From the NCBI RefSeq assembly GCF_014635665.1, contig NZ_BMDG01000002.1:62001-126000 (forward strand): a stretch of 64,000 nt of DNA, given 5' to 3'. Source of the DNA: Isoptericola cucumis (GTDB lineage: Bacteria; Actinomycetota; Actinomycetes; Actinomycetales; Cellulomonadaceae). Of this stretch, positions 17,513 to 25,602 are shown in pieces (positions within the stretch are counted from its first letter, which is position 1; each line of letters opens with the position of its first letter). The notes beneath the pieces were generated by a model. That model saw nothing but the letters and a program-made list of their open reading frames with translations, was not told the origin of the DNA and did no database searches. Made by a program: the position numbers and the translations under genes.

Positions 17513-18313
17513 ATGGACGACGGGGTTCCCGAGGAGGTCGAGGTCGACGCCGGGCGGCGCAGCGGCCGGGTGCAGTCGGTCGACCGGGCCGTCGCCCTGC
17601 TGCGCGCCGTCGCCCGGTCGAGCAGCCCCGGGGACGCCACCGTGGCCGCGCTCGCCGTCCGGTGCGGGCTCAACCGCGCCACCGCGTGGCGGATCCTCAC
17701 GACCCTCGAGGCCGAGAGCATGGTGGCGTGCGACCGCCGCACCGGCCAGTGGCAGATCGGCGTCGGCCTGGTCGAGCTCGCCGGGACGACCGGGGTCGAC
17801 AGCCTGGTCCGCTCCGCCCAGCCGGTGCTGGAGCGCGTCAGCCTGCAGACGGGCGAGACCGCCGCGCTCGCCGTCTTCCGGGGTGACCGGCTGACCTACG
17901 TCGACGAGGTGGCGCCGACGTCCGTCGTGGCCGCGTCGTGGAAGGGCCGCACCGTGCCGGTGCACGCGACGTCGACCGGCAAGGTGCTGCTCGCGTTCCT
18001 GCCCGTGGAGTCGGCCCGCCGCCTGCTCGGGGCGCGGCTCAAGCGCTACACCGCCACCACCGTCACCGACCGGCACGCGCTGGACGCCGAGCTCGACGAG
18101 ACCCGGCGCCGCGGCTACGGCGTCTGCCGGGGCGAGTACGAGCCGTCCGCGTACGGGGTGTCGGCGCCGGTGCTCGACTCGCACGGCCACCCGCTCGCCG
18201 TGGTGAGCGTCTGGGGGCCGGGCAGCCGGCTCACGGAGGAACGGTTCGAGGCGCTGGGCGAGGTCGTGCGCGACGCGGCCGACACCATCGCGCGGCCGAG
18301 CCCGCGGCGCTGA
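17513..18313 (+). CDS. IclR-family regulator of the carnitine operon
   Basis: A 266-aa regulator. The N-terminal winged helix (about residues 20-80) includes TVAALAVRCGLNRATAWRIL. The C-terminal IclR effector domain has the usual ATSTGKVLLAFL and GYGVCRGEYEPSAYGVSAPV segments, the latter with the ligand-domain Cys. The ATG at 17513 is favoured because GGAG at 17503-17506 stands 6 nt upstream; a GTG at 17456 is in frame but poorly placed. It is divergent from the carnitine operon with paired half-sites between them. It is probably a repressor relieved by a carnitine metabolite, which is inference. Confidence 0.85.
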   Translation: MDDGVPEEVEVDAGRRSGRVQSVDRAVALLRAVARSSSPGDATVAALAVRCGLNRATAWRILTTLEAESMVACDRRTGQWQIGVGLVELAGTTGVDSLVRSAQPVLERVSLQTGETAALAVFRGDRLTYVDEVAPTSVVAASWKGRTVPVHATSTGKVLLAFLPVESARRLLGARLKRYTATTVTDRHALDAELDETRRRGYGVCRGEYEPSAYGVSAPVLDSHGHPLAVVSVWGPGSRLTEERFEALGEVVRDAADTIARPSPRR

Positions 18314-18314
18314 G

Positions 18315-18354
18315 CGGGCTGGCCCGCGGCCTCACGGGCTGGCCCGCGGCCTCA
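18315..18354. repeat. 20-bp perfect tandem duplication
   Basis: The unit CGGGCTGGCCCGCGGCCTCA occurs twice head to tail (18315-18334, 18335-18354). It fills the space between the convergent IclR and Sir2 genes; the last bases of copy two form the Sir2 stop codon. Each copy can fold (GGCC arms), so it may also act as a terminator. Confidence 0.85.
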
Positions 18355-19260
18355 GAGGCGGTCGGCGAGGGCGACGAGCGTCTCGGTGACGCCGTCGTCG
18401 ACCTTGAGGGTCGCGAGCGGGTCGCCGCGCGTCTCGCCCCGGTTGACGACGACGACCGGCTTGCCCGCCTTGGCCGCGTGCCGCACGAACCGCAGGCCGC
18501 TCATCACCGTCAGCGACGTGCCCGCGACCAGCAGCGCGTCGGCGTCGTCCACCAGCGCGTACGCGCGCTCGACCCGCTCGCGGGGCACGTTCTCGCCGAA
18601 GTAGACGATCTCCGGCTTGAGCACCCCGCCGCAGAACTCGCACGCCGCGGGCACGAAGTGGCTCGTCTGCTCGATGACGGCGTCCGCGTCCGGCGCGGTC
18701 TCGATGTCCGCCACCGTGGCGCCGTCCGCCAGCACCGACTCGATGAAGCCCGGGTTGAGCGCGTCGAGCCGGTCCGCCAGGTGCGCCCGGCTGATCACCC
18801 GCGAGCACTGCAGGCAGATCACCCGGTCGTAGCGGCCGTGCAGGTCGATGACGTGCCGCGACCCCGCGTCCTCGTGCAGCAGGTCGACGTTCTGGGTGAT
18901 GACGCCGCGCACGACCCCGCGGTCCTCCAGCGCCGCCAGCGCGCGGTGCCCGGCGTTCGGCTCCGTGCGGCGCACCACCTGCCAGCCCACGTGGTTGCGG
19001 GCCCAGTAGTGCCGGCGGAACGCCTCGTCGGCGACGAACTGCTGGTACGTCATCGGCGCGCGCTTCGGGGAGTCCGGGCTGCGGTAGTCCGGGATGCCCG
19101 AGTCGGTCGACACGCCCGCGCCGGTCAGCGCCGTCATCGTGCGGCCGGCGAGCACGCGCACGGCGTCGTCGACGGTGCCGTGGTGCACCACCGCGTCCGG
19201 CGGCAGCTCCCACCGCCGGTCCTGGTACGTCGGGGCGAGCGGCCGGGGCACGGGTTGCAC
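18352..19260 (-). CDS. Sir2-family NAD-dependent protein deacetylase
   Basis: A 302-aa sirtuin. The NAD-binding GAGVSTDSGIPDYRS is near residue 47, TQNVDLLH near 125, and the catalytic His in DLHGRYDRVICL. Zinc ligands are CLQC and CEFC, and GTSLTVMSG is in the C-terminal NAD pocket. It removes acyl groups from lysines using NAD. The GTG start has TAGGCT (19268-19273) 7 nt upstream, fitting a leaderless message. Confidence 0.93.
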   Translation of the reverse strand: MQPVPRPLAPTYQDRRWELPPDAVVHHGTVDDAVRVLAGRTMTALTGAGVSTDSGIPDYRSPDSPKRAPMTYQQFVADEAFRRHYWARNHVGWQVVRRTEPNAGHRALAALEDRGVVRGVITQNVDLLHEDAGSRHVIDLHGRYDRVICLQCSRVISRAHLADRLDALNPGFIESVLADGATVADIETAPDADAVIEQTSHFVPAACEFCGGVLKPEIVYFGENVPRERVERAYALVDDADALLVAGTSLTVMSGLRFVRHAAKAGKPVVVVNRGETRGDPLATLKVDDGVTETLVALADRL

Positions 19261-19303
19261 GCCTTCGAGCCTACGTCGCGTCCCTCGACGGGGCGGCCTC
19301 GCG

Positions 19304-20782
19304 TCAGCGCACCCGGTCGAGCTGCAGGTGGTCGAGGTTCCAGTTCTGGAACGCGTCGTCGGGCAGGCTCACGCGCACGGTGTGCCGGCCCTGCGTGAGG
19401 TGCTGCACGACGCCGCTGGCCTGCACCTCCTGCTTGTCGTGGCTCGTGGTGCTGAGCACGTCGACGCGCTCGCTCTCCGGGCCGCCGTCGAACGACACGG
19501 TGTAGACGCCGGCGGGTGTGTACGGGGAGGAGACCCGCGCGGACAGCTCGTAGCGTCCCGTGCGGGGGACGTCGACCTCGTACGTCAGCCACTCGCCGCC
19601 GCGCAGCCACGAGACGCGCACGTTGCCGTCGGCGTCGGAGATGTCGACGTCCTCGCCCGGCCGCATGTCGAGGTTGCCGCGGTTGCCGGCGTCGACGTCG
19701 TGGTAGGCGACGCCGGCGCCGCCGGGCGCGAAGTCCTCCGCCTGCACGCGCACGCTGCCGCGCGGGACCGCGTCGCCCTCGCCGGTGCGGAGCCAGCGCT
19801 CGATGGCCTCCACGTCGTCGGTCTGGACCATCGACGCGCGGAAGGTCGTGACGAGGCGCTCCCAGCCGCGGCTCGGGTCGACCAGCGACGCCTCGTCGGT
19901 CAGGTGGTCGGCGAGGCCGTCCCACATGGAGTTGGCCCACACCCGCGCCTCGCCGGCCATGCGCTCGAGGAACGGCGCCCGCGCGACCGCGTCCTGCTCG
20001 GTGCCGAACACGACCTCGTAGCCCACGGGCTGGTCGTCGCCGAACTCGTCGAACGAGGCGAGGTTGTCGTCGCTGATCATGTGCAGGTAGAGCGCGTCCG
20101 GGTGCGACTCGCGGAAGGCCTGCACCTCGTCGACCGGCGCGTCGGACTTGAACAGGCCGTTGCGCACCGTGCCCGTGTCGACCAGGACGTCCCAGATCTC
20201 CTCGCGCGCCGGCCAGCCCTTGTCGAGGTTGACGAGCCCGCGGTCGGCGACGAGCTCCATCGCCTCCGCCAGGGTCGGGACGCGCTCGTCGGTGAGGGCG
20301 GTCTGCGCGCCACCGAGGTGCTCCTTGAGCCGCAGCTCCTTGATCTCGGCCAGCGTGAAGGACGACACCTCGCCGGTGCCGTCCGTCGTGCGGTCCACCG
20401 TCGTGTCGTGCATGAGGACGGGGACGCCGTCCGCGGTCAGGCGCACGTCGAGCTCGACGATCTCCGCACCGTCGTCGAACGCGGCCTCGATGGCGGGCAG
20501 CGAGTTCTCGGGCGCCACGCGCCACTGGCCGCGGTGCGCGGCCGTGAGGATCTTCGCGTTCTTGCCGTGGTCCAGCAGGTCGCGGTACGCGCGCTCGGCG
20601 TCCGTGCGCCCGCCCTGGCCGTTGCCGCCGAACGCGAGGGTGGATGGTGCCTTGTCGGTGGTTGGGGCGGCCTCGGCGCCGCCGGTCGAGGTCGCGGCCG
20701 TCGTGCCGCCGACCGCCGCCGCTGCGGTGAGCGTGACGGCGAGAGCGGACGTGACCGTGCGGCGGAGTCGTGTGGAAGCCAT
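19304..20782 (-). CDS. Secreted glycerophosphodiester phosphodiesterase with carbohydrate-binding-like C-terminus
   Basis: A 492-aa exported protein with an Ala-rich signal peptide (about residues 1-39). The GDPD catalytic domain (about 78-335) shows AHRGQWRVAPENSL, ELDVRLTADGVPVLMHD and DRTTDGTG, providing the His, Glu and Asp metal/catalytic residues. The C-terminal 140 residues (from VRVQAEDFAPGGAG to DHLQLDRVR) resemble a CBM6/35-type jelly-roll, so it may bind a wall or plant glycan. It likely hydrolyses glycerophosphodiesters or teichoic-type polymers outside the cell. The ATG has TAGCGT 7 nt upstream (20790-20795). Confidence 0.88.
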   Translation of the reverse strand: MASTRLRRTVTSALAVTLTAAAAVGGTTAATSTGGAEAAPTTDKAPSTLAFGGNGQGGRTDAERAYRDLLDHGKNAKILTAAHRGQWRVAPENSLPAIEAAFDDGAEIVELDVRLTADGVPVLMHDTTVDRTTDGTGEVSSFTLAEIKELRLKEHLGGAQTALTDERVPTLAEAMELVADRGLVNLDKGWPAREEIWDVLVDTGTVRNGLFKSDAPVDEVQAFRESHPDALYLHMISDDNLASFDEFGDDQPVGYEVVFGTEQDAVARAPFLERMAGEARVWANSMWDGLADHLTDEASLVDPSRGWERLVTTFRASMVQTDDVEAIERWLRTGEGDAVPRGSVRVQAEDFAPGGAGVAYHDVDAGNRGNLDMRPGEDVDISDADGNVRVSWLRGGEWLTYEVDVPRTGRYELSARVSSPYTPAGVYTVSFDGGPESERVDVLSTTSHDKQEVQASGVVQHLTQGRHTVRVSLPDDAFQNWNLDHLQLDRVR

Positions 20783-20970
20783 GCCTCGGACGCTAGAGGC
20801 CGCAGGATGATCGGCAACCGCACCCGCGCGACCAGCAGGTGAAGACTGGCCGAACAGGTCGGACGCCGCTCGTCCGCCGGCCGGGACCGGCGGCGCGTCG
20901 GCACGTCAGGCCACGATTTCGGGTCTGCCGCTCCATTGGGTATCCTCGGACGGCCGGTTCTTCCGGCGGA

Positions 20971-21060
20971 GGTAGCGTGTCCGAGCGGCCTAAGGAGCAC
21001 GCCTCGAAAGCGTGTGTGGGTGAAAGTCCACCGTGGGTTCAAATCCCACCGCTACCGCCA
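20971..21060 (+). tRNA. tRNA-Ser (CGA)
   Basis: A 90-nt tRNA with a long variable arm, as expected for serine. The acceptor GGTAGCG (20971-20977) pairs with CGCTACC. Anticodon stem CACGC/GCGTG encloses the loop CTCGAAA, with anticodon CGA at 21005-21007. The T-arm has GGTTCAAATCC. Discriminator G and an encoded CCA end at 21060. Confidence 0.97.
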
Positions 21061-21077
21061 GGTCGACAGACCAGCAC

Positions 21078-21109
21078 GAAGGCCCCGCACCAGCAGGTGC
21101 GGGGCCTTC
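21078..21109 (+). terminator. Terminator after tRNA-Ser(CGA)
   Basis: A perfect 14-bp stem (GAAGGCCCCGCACC and its complement) with the loop agca, 17 nt after the tRNA CCA. The following sequence has only a weak T-run. Confidence 0.8.
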
Positions 21110-21167
21110 GTCGTCGCGGCAGGCGCCCTGAGCAGTCGGGTCCAGGTGACTCCACCGCCTGCGCGGC

Positions 21168-21539
21168 TCACACGGCGCGGACGGCCCGCCGATAGATCTC
21201 CGGCAGTGCGATGGCGTCGAGCTCGTCGAGCGGCGTCCACCGGAGCGCCTGGTGCTCCTCCGAGACCGTGACGGCGAGGTCACCGTCAGACGCGCACTCG
21301 TAGGCCACGATCAGCACCGTCCGGCCGGGCACGACCTCGAACGTGTCGGCGAGGAGCAGCCGCCCGGCGCGGACGTGGAGCGCGGTCTCCTCGGCGAGCT
21401 CGCGGACGACGGTCTCGCGCGGACGCTCGCCGTCCTCCAGCTGACCGCCGGGGAGCTCCCACTCACCGCGGTCGTTGAGGCACAGCAGGACGGCGCCTCG
21501 CACGATCAGCACGCCTTTGACCGACACGACCCATCGCAT
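21168..21539 (-). CDS. Nudix hydrolase
   Basis: A 123-aa single-domain Nudix protein. The Nudix box is complete: GGQLEDGERPRET (about 31-43) continuing to VVRELAEETAL, with the REL-EE metal ligands. Nudix enzymes cleave nucleoside-diphosphate-linked compounds; the substrate is not predictable. The ATG has TACGGT 6 nt upstream (21546-21551), so it is probably leaderless. Confidence 0.85.
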   Translation of the reverse strand: MRWVVSVKGVLIVRGAVLLCLNDRGEWELPGGQLEDGERPRETVVRELAEETALHVRAGRLLLADTFEVVPGRTVLIVAYECASDGDLAVTVSEEHQALRWTPLDELDAIALPEIYRRAVRAV

Positions 21540-21598
21540 ACCGTCACCGTAGGCGCGGCCATCGGGGCGCGGACACAGAAAGCAGGAGACGGCGACAC

Positions 21599-21925
21599 AT
21601 GAGCTCGCGACACGTGACGGGCCCCCACGACGACCAGGGCCCGGGCCTGCTGCAGGGAGCGGCCGTGGTCGGCGTCGCGCTCATCCAGGCTGGACTCGTC
21701 GGGCTGGTCGTCAGCACGTGGTGGCGGCACGCCGGCAACATCATCCAGGCTCCCGAGATCGGCTCGGCGCTGTGGCACGTCCTCACCGCGGTGCTGTTCG
21801 TCTGGGTGCTCGTCGCCGAGATCCGCGGCCTGGTGCGGGGGAGGAAGACGCCGCTGCTGGTGGTCTCCCTGGCGACCGGCGCGATGGTCGTCGTCGTCCT
21901 GCTCGAAGCCCTCGGGCCCCGTTAG
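21599..21925 (+). CDS. Small three-helix membrane protein
   Basis: A 108-aa protein not recognised as a named family. Three hydrophobic segments are visible (about 20-42, 57-75 and 85-103), separated by short polar loops, with RGLVRGRK as a probable cytoplasmic positive patch. GGAG at 21585-21588 precedes the ATG. It is convergent with the lipoprotein gene. Function unknown. Confidence 0.65.
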   Translation: MSSRHVTGPHDDQGPGLLQGAAVVGVALIQAGLVGLVVSTWWRHAGNIIQAPEIGSALWHVLTAVLFVWVLVAEIRGLVRGRKTPLLVVSLATGAMVVVVLLEALGPR

Positions 21926-21931
21926 CGTCCG

Positions 21932-22435
21932 TCAGCCGACGACGTCGATCCGGGCGAACGGGTTCTTCGCGCACCCGATGCTCGGGTCGATGTCACAGAC
22001 GGTCTTGGCGCCCTCGAGGCGCAGGGATATCTCCGCCTTGTCCACAGGGAAGTCGTCGGGGACTCGGAAGGTCCCCTCGGCGTCGCCGTCGCTGCTCGGG
22101 TCCAGGACGCCGAGATCCGCCGAGAGATATCCCTCGTCGGGATCGTCGGCGGGCGTCTCCGATCGGATCCGGACCTGGTAGCGAGCCTGGGCGGGCAAAC
22201 GCGTCTCGCAGTCGACGCCGTCGTGGTTGCCCACGGTCTCGACGTGCACCTCGCCGCCGGGCGAGACGCGTTGCGGCGTCACGACCGGGTCTTTGGGCGT
22301 GCAGTACGCCGTCGGCGCGACGGCGTCGACCAGGGCGCAGGCCGAGGTCGCCAGCAGTGCGAGTGCCACGGAGGCCCCGACCGTCCAGCGAGCCGTGCGG
22401 CGCCCGGGCGGGCCAGGAGACGTCTGCGTCGGCAC
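21932..22435 (-). CDS. Putative lipoprotein of unknown function
   Basis: A 167-aa protein. The N-terminus has RR-containing positive residues, a hydrophobic stretch and the lipobox-like ATSAC (Cys near residue 33), suggesting a lipoprotein. The mature part has Cys residues at both ends (AYCTPKD, VDCETRL, TVCDIDPSIGCAKNP) that could form disulphides. GTG start with TAGGTT 6 nt upstream (22442-22447). No family recognised. Confidence 0.65.
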   Translation of the reverse strand: MPTQTSPGPPGRRTARWTVGASVALALLATSACALVDAVAPTAYCTPKDPVVTPQRVSPGGEVHVETVGNHDGVDCETRLPAQARYQVRIRSETPADDPDEGYLSADLGVLDPSSDGDAEGTFRVPDDFPVDKAEISLRLEGAKTVCDIDPSIGCAKNPFARIDVVG

Positions 22436-22484
22436 GGGACCAACCTAGCCAGCCCGCGCGCACACCACGACAGGACCGCGACGG

Positions 22485-23096
22485 TCACCGATCGAGGTCG
22501 TAGACCACGTGCACGGCGTCCGATGACGGCGTGACGCTCCGCTGGACCAGCGCATGCCGTCGTGCGCCGGTGAACAGCGGGGTGCCGGACGCGAGGACGA
22601 CCGGGGAGATGTGCAGCCGCAGCTCGTCCAGCAGCCCGGCGTCCAGTGCGGACCCGACGGTGGCGCCGCCGCCCATGAGGACGACGTCCCGGTCGGCGCC
22701 GGCGCTCTGGGCGGCGGCACGGGCCGCGGTCGTCGCCTGGGCCACGGCGTCGCGCAGGCCCGTGGTGACGAACGTCCAGAACGGCAGCCGGGTGGTGGTG
22801 GGCGGGTCGCTCGTGACGACGAAGAACGCCGGCGTGGCCGCCTCGCTCCCGCCGTAGCCGAGCTCGTCGGTCCAGCCGTGCGGGCCGTCGACGATGTCGA
22901 ACAGCCCCCGGCCGAGGACGACCGCGCCGGTGGCGGCGGTCGCCGAGCGCAGCAGCGCCCGGTCGACGGGGTCGTCGCTGAACACCCACGTGTGCAGCGC
23001 CTCCCCGCCGTCGCCCAGGCCGTTGTCGAGGCCCGGGTCGGGCCCGGTGACGAACCCGTCCAAGGAGATCGAGATCTCGCCCACGGTTCTGGTCAT
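22485..23096 (-). CDS. Dihydrofolate reductase/RibD C-terminal-like protein
   Basis: A 203-aa protein with the RibD-C/DHFR-like fold. It begins with EISISLDGFVTGPD, has VLGRGLFDIVDG in the middle, VVLMGGGATVGSALDAGLLDELRLHISPVVLASG near residues 140-175, and ends in a typical VHVVYDLDR. It probably reduces a pterin- or pyrimidine-like substrate with NADPH, or is a stand-alone 'YyaP/YqjY' family member. It is not the housekeeping DHFR. Confidence 0.78.
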   Translation of the reverse strand: MTRTVGEISISLDGFVTGPDPGLDNGLGDGGEALHTWVFSDDPVDRALLRSATAATGAVVLGRGLFDIVDGPHGWTDELGYGGSEAATPAFFVVTSDPPTTTRLPFWTFVTTGLRDAVAQATTAARAAAQSAGADRDVVLMGGGATVGSALDAGLLDELRLHISPVVLASGTPLFTGARRHALVQRSVTPSSDAVHVVYDLDR

Positions 23097-23170
23097 GCGG
23101 GATAGACGGCCGTGACGGCGACGAATCATCGCGGTCTCTGCGCGCCAGCGCGCCGGGACGCGGTCTCCGC

Positions 23171-24235
23171 TCAGGTCTCGGCGAGCAGGCGGGCGATGCG
23201 CGCGTGCGTCATGAAGCTCTGGTTCATCCGCGAGTACGCGTGGAAGTTCAGGATCACGTGGGCCCGCTGGCGCGGGTAGAAGAACATGTGCGTGGCGAAG
23301 TGCCCCAGACCTCCGACGGGCTCGGGGAGCCCGCGCAGGAACGGCGGGGTGAACTCGCCGAACCGCACGGTCACCATGCCCGCGCCGTAGTGGATGCCGC
23401 GGCGCCGACGGTGCCGGGGCGTCGTCATCCACGCCAGCGTCTCGGGGGAGACGAGCCGCCCGTCGTGCAGCGCGCGTTGGAAGCTCACCAGGTCCGCGGG
23501 CGGCGCGACGATGCCGCCGCCGGCCCAGTCGAGGCTGATGCTGAGCGCGCGGCTGAGCTCGTGCCTGCCGAGCCAGAACGGCGCGACGTCGAGGCCGGCG
23601 AGGTCGGCGGGGGTGCGGGCGTCGCTGTACGGGGTGGAGCTGCGCCCCATCCCGGCCGGCTCGAAGACCCGCTCGCGCAGCTGGGCGTTGAACGTCTCTC
23701 CGGTGGCCTCCTCGACGATGCGGCCCATCAGCACGAACACGGTGTCGCTGTAGCGGAACGTCTCGCCCGGGCGCCCGACGGGCGGCAGGTGGTGCGTCTC
23801 CGCGAGCAGGGCGGCGGGCGACCAGTAGCGGTCGGGCAGGGCTGCGACGGACCGGGTGGAGACGGCCGTCCGCGTGCCCCGGGGAGGTTCGAAGAAGTCG
23901 GGCAGGCCGCTGGTGTGCGTGAGCAGGTGCTCGACGGTGACGTCCGCGGCGACGTCGACACCGGGCGCGGCGGGCAGACCGTCGAGGTCGGACGCCGGCA
24001 GCAGCTTGCCCACCGGGCTATCGAAGCCGAGGCGGCCCTGCTCGACCAGCTGCGCCACCACCGTCGCCGTCATCACCTTGCCGACGCTGGCCGTGTGGAA
24101 CGGCTGCGAGCCGCCGGTCTCGAGCTCCAGCCCGGGCGCGACGACGAGCACCTGGGGCGGTGGCATCACCGAGCGCCGGCGTCCCTTGCGCTCCAGCGAC
24201 GCCCGCAGCCGGTCGACCTCGTCCTGCCGTGCCAT
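23171..24235 (-). CDS. Serine hydrolase (class C beta-lactamase family)
   Basis: A 354-aa protein with the SxxK nucleophile in HTASVGKVMTA (about residue 50) and the Tyr motif YSD in FRYSDTVFVLMG. No signal peptide is seen. It is likely an esterase or peptidase-like hydrolase rather than a true beta-lactamase. The ATG at 24235 is chosen with GGGAG just upstream; an in-frame ATG at 24301 would sit inside the promoter/operator. It is divergent from padR with a palindrome over its -10, so PadR probably represses it. Confidence 0.78.
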   Translation of the reverse strand: MARQDEVDRLRASLERKGRRRSVMPPPQVLVVAPGLELETGGSQPFHTASVGKVMTATVVAQLVEQGRLGFDSPVGKLLPASDLDGLPAAPGVDVAADVTVEHLLTHTSGLPDFFEPPRGTRTAVSTRSVAALPDRYWSPAALLAETHHLPPVGRPGETFRYSDTVFVLMGRIVEEATGETFNAQLRERVFEPAGMGRSSTPYSDARTPADLAGLDVAPFWLGRHELSRALSISLDWAGGGIVAPPADLVSFQRALHDGRLVSPETLAWMTTPRHRRRRGIHYGAGMVTVRFGEFTPPFLRGLPEPVGGLGHFATHMFFYPRQRAHVILNFHAYSRMNQSFMTHARIARLLAET

Positions 24236-24266
24236 GACGTCTCCCTCGTCGGCGCGATAACTCTCA

Positions 24267-24301
24267 TAGACATGTCTACTAGATAGGTCTCTGAGGGTCA
24301 A
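24267..24301. promoter_or_regulatory. PadR-type operator over the serine hydrolase promoter
   Basis: A perfect 12-bp palindrome, TAGACATGTCTA (24267-24278). On the minus strand, -35 TTGACC (24296-24301) and -10 TAGACA (24273-24278) are 17 nt apart, so the palindrome covers the -10. A second imperfect copy, AGACCTATCT on the minus strand, lies in the spacer. The padR -10 TAGGGT is at 24307-24312. Confidence 0.65.
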
Positions 24302-24318
24302 CGGTCTAGGGTCGCCCC

Positions 24319-24861
24319 ATGGCGCACGTGATCCTCGGTCTGCTCCTGCTCCGGCCGCAGAGCCTCTACGACCTCGTGAAGAGCTTTGAGGCCGGCGTCT
24401 CGCTCTTCTACAGCGCCAGCTCCGGCAGCATCCGCCGCGCGCTGGAGTCGCTGCTGACCCGCGGCCTCATCGAGGTGGCCGAGGTCGCCCCGGACGCGCG
24501 CGGCCGCAAGACGTACCGGGTGACCGACGCGGGCGCTGCCGAGTTCCGGGCCTGGATGACCGGCCCGATGACGGGGCCCGACGCCGAGGCGGCCGCCCTG
24601 CCCCGGCTCTTCTTCCTCGGCCTGCTGGAGCCCGACGAGCGCGGCGACGTCCTGTCGCGCATCACGGCGCGGGTCGAGAAGGACCTCGCGCGGCTCGAGG
24701 CCGTGCGCGAGCAGCTCGACGGCCAGGAGATCCCCGAGGAGTTCGGCGACATCTACCCGTTCCAGCGCGCGACGCTGGACTACGGGCTCGCCTCCGCCCG
24801 CTTCGCGCGCGAGTGGTTCCAGCGGTTCGCGGCGGACCACCCGGGGCGAGCCGCGGGCTGA
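24319..24861 (+). CDS. PadR-family transcriptional regulator
   Basis: A 180-aa regulator. The PadR winged helix occupies residues 1-75 (MAHVILGLLLLRPQSLYDLVK, then SGSIRRALESLLTRGLIEV and GRKTYRVTDAG). It is followed by a C-terminal helical (Vir_act_alpha_C-like) dimerisation part. The ATG has TAGGGT 6 nt upstream and no Shine-Dalgarno, so it is leaderless. It is divergent from the serine hydrolase gene it probably controls. Confidence 0.88.
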   Translation: MAHVILGLLLLRPQSLYDLVKSFEAGVSLFYSASSGSIRRALESLLTRGLIEVAEVAPDARGRKTYRVTDAGAAEFRAWMTGPMTGPDAEAAALPRLFFLGLLEPDERGDVLSRITARVEKDLARLEAVREQLDGQEIPEEFGDIYPFQRATLDYGLASARFAREWFQRFAADHPGRAAG

Positions 24862-24936
24862 CGAACGGTCGCGCACCGGGGCGCTCGGCGCTAAAGTCGT
24901 CCCGCCGGTCGAGCCAAGGCTGGTCCGCTTTCAGCC

Positions 24937-25602
24937 GTGTCGGAGGCGACCGTGCTCGCAGATACCACCGCGACCCAGGAGCCCTCGGGGTTCCGGTCTC
25001 CCCACCTGGTCGGCCGATTCCGCGTCGAGCCGTCGACCGGCCGTTGGGCCTGGTCGGACGAGATCTACCACCTGCACGGGTTCGAACCGCACGAGGTCGT
25101 GCCCACCACGGACCTCGTGCTCGCGCACACCCACCCGGACGACCGCGAGGGGTTCCGGGACCTGCTCGGCTCGGCGAGCCGCAGCGGCGCCGCCTTCTCG
25201 AGCGTGCACCGGGTCGTGACCGCCAAGCGCCGTGAGCTCACGGTCACCGTCGTCGGGTGCGCGCGCCCTGCGGCCGCCGCGGCGCGGTCCACGGAGATGA
25301 CGGGCTACTTCGTCGACCTCACCACCGCGGTCGCCGAGCGCGCACGGGAGCGCGCCATGGCGGACATCCGCGCCGCCGCGGCGAGCCGAGGGGCGATCGA
25401 GCAGGCCAAGGGCGTGATCGCCGTCCTGTTCGACGTCGAGGCGGACCATGCGTTCGAGATGATGCGCAAGGCGTCGAACGACCACAACGTGCCGGTACGG
25501 GAGCTGGCGCAGCAGGTGGTCGACGTCGTGCACCGTCGGGAGATCGACCGCCGGGCCGCCATCGACCTGCTGCTCGGCGTCGGGCGCCCCTCCGGGCGCT
25601 AG
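24937..25602 (+). CDS. PAS-ANTAR domain protein
   Basis: A 221-aa putative RNA-binding antiterminator. The N-terminal PAS_3-type sensor (about 30-125) includes WSDEIYHLHGFEPHEVVP and HPDDREGF. The C-terminal ANTAR helices (about 145-205) begin ASRGAIEQAKGVIAVLFDVEADHAFEMMRKAS. ANTAR domains bind paired hairpins in nascent mRNA to prevent termination. GTG start; a TAAAGT -10 candidate lies at 24892-24897. Its TAG stop overlaps the stop of the convergent ANTAR gene. Confidence 0.85.
   Translation: MSEATVLADTTATQEPSGFRSPHLVGRFRVEPSTGRWAWSDEIYHLHGFEPHEVVPTTDLVLAHTHPDDREGFRDLLGSASRSGAAFSSVHRVVTAKRRELTVTVVGCARPAAAAARSTEMTGYFVDLTTAVAERARERAMADIRAAAASRGAIEQAKGVIAVLFDVEADHAFEMMRKASNDHNVPVRELAQQVVDVVHRREIDRRAAIDLLLGVGRPSGR

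Noticed and set aside
10826-24235. The two SxxK serine hydrolases as beta-lactamase resistance genes
   Set aside because: Neither has a signal peptide and their Tyr motifs are YCT and YSD rather than the YxN of true class C enzymes; esterase-type functions are more likely.
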